NCBI RefSeq assembly: GCF_004364325.1
Contig: NZ_SOCP01000009.1
Location: forward strand, 124,001 to 188,000
DNA from: Actinophytocola oryzae
GTDB taxonomy: Bacteria > Actinomycetota > Actinomycetes > Mycobacteriales > Pseudonocardiaceae
Length of the DNA: 64,000 bases
Direction of reading: 5' to 3'
Shown: piece after piece, positions 61,121 to 64,000 of the stretch
How the letters are laid out: each line of letters begins with the position of its first letter
Numbering within the stretch: position 1 is the stretch's first letter
Position numbers and translations under genes: made by a program
Notes under the pieces: generated by a model
Databases searched by the model: none
Told to the model about the DNA's origin: nothing
What the model saw: only the letters and a program-made list of their open reading frames with translations

Positions 61121-61581
61121 GCGTGGTGGACTTTGCCGACTACCGCATGCGGATGCGTGCCGGTGTGCCGTCGAGGCAGCGTTCCTACTACCTGGTGGGC
61201 CTGACGCACGGCGTTCGGCGCGGCACGGTCGACCTGGACCTGCGCAGGCACCTGAGCGGCGCGATCCGTGCGGTGGACCCGCACGCCGTGGTCCACGACC
61301 CGGTGGAGACCTGGCACCGCACCTCCGCCCCGGAAGGGGCCGACCGGTTGGACGAGTTCCACCGGCTGACGGGCCTCGCTTCGGGCAGTGAGGTGTGCAT
61401 CGCCTGGCTGCCCGACCGCGACGCGGTCACCGACGCGGCGGCCGAGCTGCAGGCCGCCCACCGCGGCGGTGCCACCGTCGTGGCCATCACCGGCGAGAAC
61501 GACGACTTCCTCGTCCGCGCCTTCGCCTCGATCGTCCTGCCGGACCTCGACGCGTTCGGCGACTGGGTCCGTGCGGCATAG
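61117..61581 (+). CDS. Small alpha/beta protein, function unknown
   Basis: 154 aa from the ATG at 61117, overlapping the dehydrogenase stop (ATGA). Rossmann-like with YYLVGLTHGV near the start and SEVCIAWLPDRDAVTDAAAE, TVVAITGENDDFLVRAFAS. It faintly resembles nucleoside 2-deoxyribosyltransferase-type folds, without certainty. Last gene of the KAS III operon. Confidence 0.7.
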   Translation: MSVVDFADYRMRMRAGVPSRQRSYYLVGLTHGVRRGTVDLDLRRHLSGAIRAVDPHAVVHDPVETWHRTSAPEGADRLDEFHRLTGLASGSEVCIAWLPDRDAVTDAAAELQAAHRGGATVVAITGENDDFLVRAFASIVLPDLDAFGDWVRAA

Positions 61582-61593
61582 CGAAGAAACCGG

Positions 61594-61630
61594 AAGCGGG
61601 CGTGCCCTCCACGAGAGGGCACGCCCGCTT
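61594..61630. terminator. Strong terminator after the KAS III operon
   Basis: AAGCGGGCGTGCCCT (61594-61608) and AGGGCACGCCCGCTT (61616-61630), 15-bp perfect stem. The following 287 bases to 61917 hold no credible gene. Confidence 0.9.
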
Positions 61631-61917
61631 TGCCTTGTCCGCGGGGAATTCCGACCTCCTGACCTGCGATACCAGTGATTTTCAAAATCGATTGGTGAAT
61701 TGTGCGAGACCGGGGTCCTAACGTTGTCACCGTCAGTGGATGAGGGATTCACGGAAGTGCGTTCCCCTCACCGGACGCGACGACGCTCGCTCTCCGTCCG
61801 ATGTGGACAGAATCTCGCTGCGGGCCCGGCTGCGTGGGCCGGCACGTGAAGTCCCGGCACACCGGGACTTCCGGTCGACCTCCTGTCCGGCCGCACGGCG
61901 AAACAACTGGAGACGGC

Positions 61918-62352
61918 ATGACCACTACCCCATGGTCGCTCGAGGGACCGATCGTCCCGCTCACGGGCGCGGCCGGGAAGTCGGCGGCCACCGCGTTCAC
62001 CGGGGCCGGCGCGAAGGTCGGCGTGGACCGCGACGCGGAACCGCCGGCGGAGCCGCTCGACACCGGCACCGCTGTGCGGCTGTGCCGCGCCTACGCGCCC
62101 GGCATGGCCGAACGCAGGCGCCGCAAGGTGATCGCGCTGGAGTACGCGGGCCGGGGCGTGCGGTGCGACGTCCTCGCGCCGGGCTACCCGGCCGGCCCCG
62201 GGAACCAGGAGTACCTCGACTCCCCGGTCGGGCGGCAGTTCGTCAACCGGTTCGGGCGGGAGACCGCGCTCGACGGGCCGCTGCCTTTTCCCCGCGTCCG
62301 GCACGTTACTGGGCACGTCTTGGTGGTGGACGGTGGGTACGGCGTTTGGTGA
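61918..62352 (+). pseudogene. Short-chain dehydrogenase remnant with large internal deletion
   Basis: 144 aa, versus about 250 for an SDR. The N-terminus is SDR-like but degraded (WSLEGPIVPLTGAAGKSAA, where TGxxxGIG is expected), and the C-terminus is clearly SDR (KVIALEYAGRGVRCDVLAPGY, TGHVLVVDGGYGVW). The middle, including the catalytic Ser and YxxxK, is missing: AYAPGMAERRRRKVIALEYAG stands where YxxxKAG should be. A good ribosome site (GGAGA) remains. Probably a decayed gene, possibly translated. Confidence 0.75.
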
Positions 62353-63262
62353 GGCCCGGTACTCGTGGCCGCCCGCGGAGCTGACCGAGATCCACGGCCA
62401 GAACGGACCTCTCGTCGCGGTCGGGGTCCTGCCGCACGCCAACGAACCTCTCGGCTCGGCGTTCACCTCGACGCTGCCGAGCTACGGCGGTCCGCACGGG
62501 CGGATCGCGCTCATCGGACCCATCGACCCGCCCCCGGCGGCGCGGCGCTTCGGCTTCCCGGTGGACCCGGTCGGCTACGCGGCGGCCGGGTACCTGCAGC
62601 CGCTGGCCGACCAGGCCGAGTTCGCGCACTGCCGGGTGCCGATGACGCTCGCGCAGATGCGTGCCGCCCGGCTGCGTGACCAGCTGGAGGAGCTGCGGCC
62701 CGACGCGTTCGTGTTGCTGCACAACGACGTCGGCGCGGTGTCGCCGTACCTGTACGCGAACCGGGTGTGGCCGGAGGTGACCGCGCGCCTGCGTGCGTTC
62801 TGCCCGCCGCCGGTGCTCGGCGCGACGTGGACGCACGTGCTGGACACGTTCACCTACGCGTTCTTCCCGGCGTCGCGGATCGGGGTGGTCCAGTCCGAGT
62901 GCGCGGGAAAGTACATAGAGGAGGAGCTGGGCATCCGGACGTTGACCGTCGAGCTGCCGATGTTCGCGTGGGCGACCCGCGACCCGGCGCGGCACGCCGT
63001 GGCCAAGGCGATGGGGGAGTGGATCGCGCGGGGCGCGAGCCACGGCGGCGACACCGATCGGCTGGTGCGCGAGGTGTCCGCGGCGGTGGGTGACCGGCAC
63101 GTGCCGATGGTGTCGGCGCAGACCTCGGCCCGGGTGGTGTGGGCGGCCCTGACCGGCGTGTTCGAGACGCTGACCGAGGATTCGTGGCCCTATGCTGCTC
63201 CGAACCGTGACAGTCGAGTCGGAGGTGCCACGTGGGAGAAGTTCACGTTCACGAGTTCATGA
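62333..63262 (+). CDS. M14-like (succinylglutamate-desuccinylase-type) zinc peptidase-like protein
   Basis: 309 aa. VAVGVLPHANEPLGSAFTS has the HxxE zinc motif of M14 carboxypeptidase-like enzymes, and AFVLLHNDVGAVSPY a possible third His ligand. A carboxypeptidase or amidohydrolase role is inferred; confidence is moderate because no clear family signature beyond these was seen. GTG start at 62333 overlaps the SDR remnant by 20 bases, and the stop overlaps the next start by 31. Confidence 0.65.
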   Translation: MGTAFGEARYSWPPAELTEIHGQNGPLVAVGVLPHANEPLGSAFTSTLPSYGGPHGRIALIGPIDPPPAARRFGFPVDPVGYAAAGYLQPLADQAEFAHCRVPMTLAQMRAARLRDQLEELRPDAFVLLHNDVGAVSPYLYANRVWPEVTARLRAFCPPPVLGATWTHVLDTFTYAFFPASRIGVVQSECAGKYIEEELGIRTLTVELPMFAWATRDPARHAVAKAMGEWIARGASHGGDTDRLVREVSAAVGDRHVPMVSAQTSARVVWAALTGVFETLTEDSWPYAAPNRDSRVGGATWEKFTFTSS

Positions 63263-63774
63263 GCCTGGACGGCGTGATCGACGCGCCAGTGTGGACGTTC
63301 GACTACGGCTTCGACCCGAACATGGGCGAGGCGCTCGCTGTGCTGACGGGCCGGGCGCGGGGCATCCTCCTCGGCCGGACGACCTACGAGATGTTCGAGC
63401 CCGCGTGGTCGAAGCGGACCGTCGACGACGACCCCGGCGCCCCGTTCTTCAACGACACGACGAAGTACGTGGTGTCGGGCACGCTGACGAACGCGAGCTG
63501 GCGCAACACGAAGGTCCTCGGCGCGTACGACCCCGACGCCATCCGGGCGCTGAAGGACGAGGTCGGCGACCTGTACGTCAGCGGGAGCGGCACCCTGGTC
63601 CGCGCCATGCTGGCCGACGGCCTCGTCGACGAGCTGCACCTGTTCGTCTTCCCGCTGACCCTGGGCGAGGGCCCGCACCTGTTCCCGAACGAGGGCAAGC
63701 CGGTGAAGATGTCCCTGTCGGCCTGCGTCCCCTACGACAACGGCGTCGTCTACCAGGCATACCGCCCTCTGTAA
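63232..63774 (+). CDS. Dihydrofolate-reductase-like (RibD C-terminal) family protein
   Basis: 180 aa: HEFMSLDGVIDAP near the N-terminus, RGILLGRTTYEMFEPAW, DLYVSGSGTLVRAMLADGLVDEL, FPLTLGEGPHLFP. Family members bind NADPH; most actinobacterial ones lack a proven substrate and are not true folate enzymes. GTG start at 63232. Confidence 0.88.
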   Translation: MGEVHVHEFMSLDGVIDAPVWTFDYGFDPNMGEALAVLTGRARGILLGRTTYEMFEPAWSKRTVDDDPGAPFFNDTTKYVVSGTLTNASWRNTKVLGAYDPDAIRALKDEVGDLYVSGSGTLVRAMLADGLVDELHLFVFPLTLGEGPHLFPNEGKPVKMSLSACVPYDNGVVYQAYRPL

Positions 63775-63778
63775 CACC

Positions 63779-63818
63779 GCACTGAAGTACGCAGTGCACC
63801 CCGCCCGTGCAGCGGGCG
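63779..63818. terminator. Hairpins after the DHFR-like gene
   Basis: GCACTG/CAGTGC (63779-63784, 63792-63797) is a shrunken relative of the dispersed hairpin; CGCCCG/CGGGCG (63802-63807, 63813-63818) follows. Likely terminator. Confidence 0.55.
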
Positions 63819-63945
63819 CGAGGCGCGTTCTGTCAGGCCGAAACCCGGGCGGGCGAGACCTGCGCCCCCTCACCGGGAAACACGGGATCGGACAGCCGCG
63901 ACCAAAGCCGCGCCACGGTCCACGGAGCGTTGCAACCCGTCCTTC

Positions 63946-64000
63946 AGTGCGCTCAGCGTGATGAAGGCTCCCTTCGGTACGCCCAGCGTTACGAAGGCGT
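63946..64000. repeat. Degenerate copies of the dispersed hairpin at the window end
   Basis: Segments like GTCCTTCAGTGC and GTTACGAAGGCGT match arms of the 30311-30363 hairpin, with mismatches. The element runs into the window edge. Confidence 0.55.

Noticed and set aside
1..64000. CRISPR arrays, rRNA, tRNA, IS elements
   Set aside because: I saw no regular spacer-repeat arrays, tRNA cloverleaf, rRNA segment or transposase in reading the window; a tRNAscan or ISfinder run was not possible.

Overview
The window is high-GC DNA from a filamentous actinomycete, most likely Pseudonocardiales (a Lentzea/Saccharothrix/Amycolatopsis-like organism). That placement is an inference from family content (SARP and AfsR-like regulators, a conservon, CelR-type operators, secreted CBM2 cellulases) and codon bias; no rRNA or other phylogenetic marker is present.

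Layout. (1) 1-4.8 kb: two secreted CBM2 cellulases, GH48 (cut by the window edge) and GH6, with three perfect TGGGAGCGCTCCCA CelR/CebR boxes. (2) 4.8-6.2 kb: divergent methyltransferase and TetR genes around twin operators. (3) 6.3-11.7 kb: a P450, then a complete conservon (CvnA sensor-like ATPase, roadblock CvnB, DUF742 CvnC, GTPase CvnD, EXXR-less P450 CvnE). (4) 11.8-21.9 kb: penicillin-acylase-family hydrolase, intradiol dioxygenase-like protein, a Ser/Thr kinase with an extracellular CBM2 domain, a SEFIR-NB-ARC-TPR STAND protein, a coiled-coil/cysteine-cluster protein and an NmrA-like reductase. (5) 22.0-33.4 kb: a codirectional biosynthetic operon (ornithine cyclodeaminase-like, stand-alone adenylation domain, carrier protein, ectoine-synthase-like cyclase, acyl-ACP dehydrogenase, transglutaminase-like protein, TrpB-like PLP enzyme, EamA exporter, Asp/Glu racemase-like protein) downstream of a SARP-NB-ARC-TPR regulator. 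(6) 33.5-36.0 kb: a nucleotidyl-cyclase-like protein with a possible effector-associated tail, and a tandem REC-HTH regulator that carries a fourth CelR box. (7) 36.0-43.7 kb: sugar ABC importer, Gfo/Idh/MocA oxidoreductase, glycosidase-like protein and LacI regulator with palindromic operators. (8) 43.8-51 kb: medium-chain dehydrogenase, methyltransferase, an EndoQ-UvrD repair fusion and a DUF4331 operon. (9) 51.2-61.6 kb: a second biosynthetic-type region with three SARPs, FcoT-type thioesterase, acyl-CoA ligase, two type II thioesterases, KAS III and 3-hydroxyacyl-CoA dehydrogenase. (10) 61.9-64 kb: an SDR remnant, an M14-like protein, a DHFR-like reductase and copies of a dispersed hairpin repeat.

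How it fits together. The cellulases, the CBM2 kinase and the CelR-boxed LuxR gene suggest a cellulose-response module that may reach beyond cellulase genes. The 22-30 kb operon is the strongest candidate for an undescribed system. It has the three-protein cassette known to convert carrier-bound proline to pyrrole (adenylation domain, carrier protein, dehydrogenase with the base on helix G). Around it are a cyclodeaminase-like protein that could feed a ring amino acid, an EctC-type cyclase without ectAB, a transglutaminase-like protein that could form an amide, a TrpB-like enzyme without TrpA and an exporter, with no NRPS or PKS megasynthase. The 51-61 kb region looks like a fatty-acyl-derived pathway, also without a megasynthase in view.
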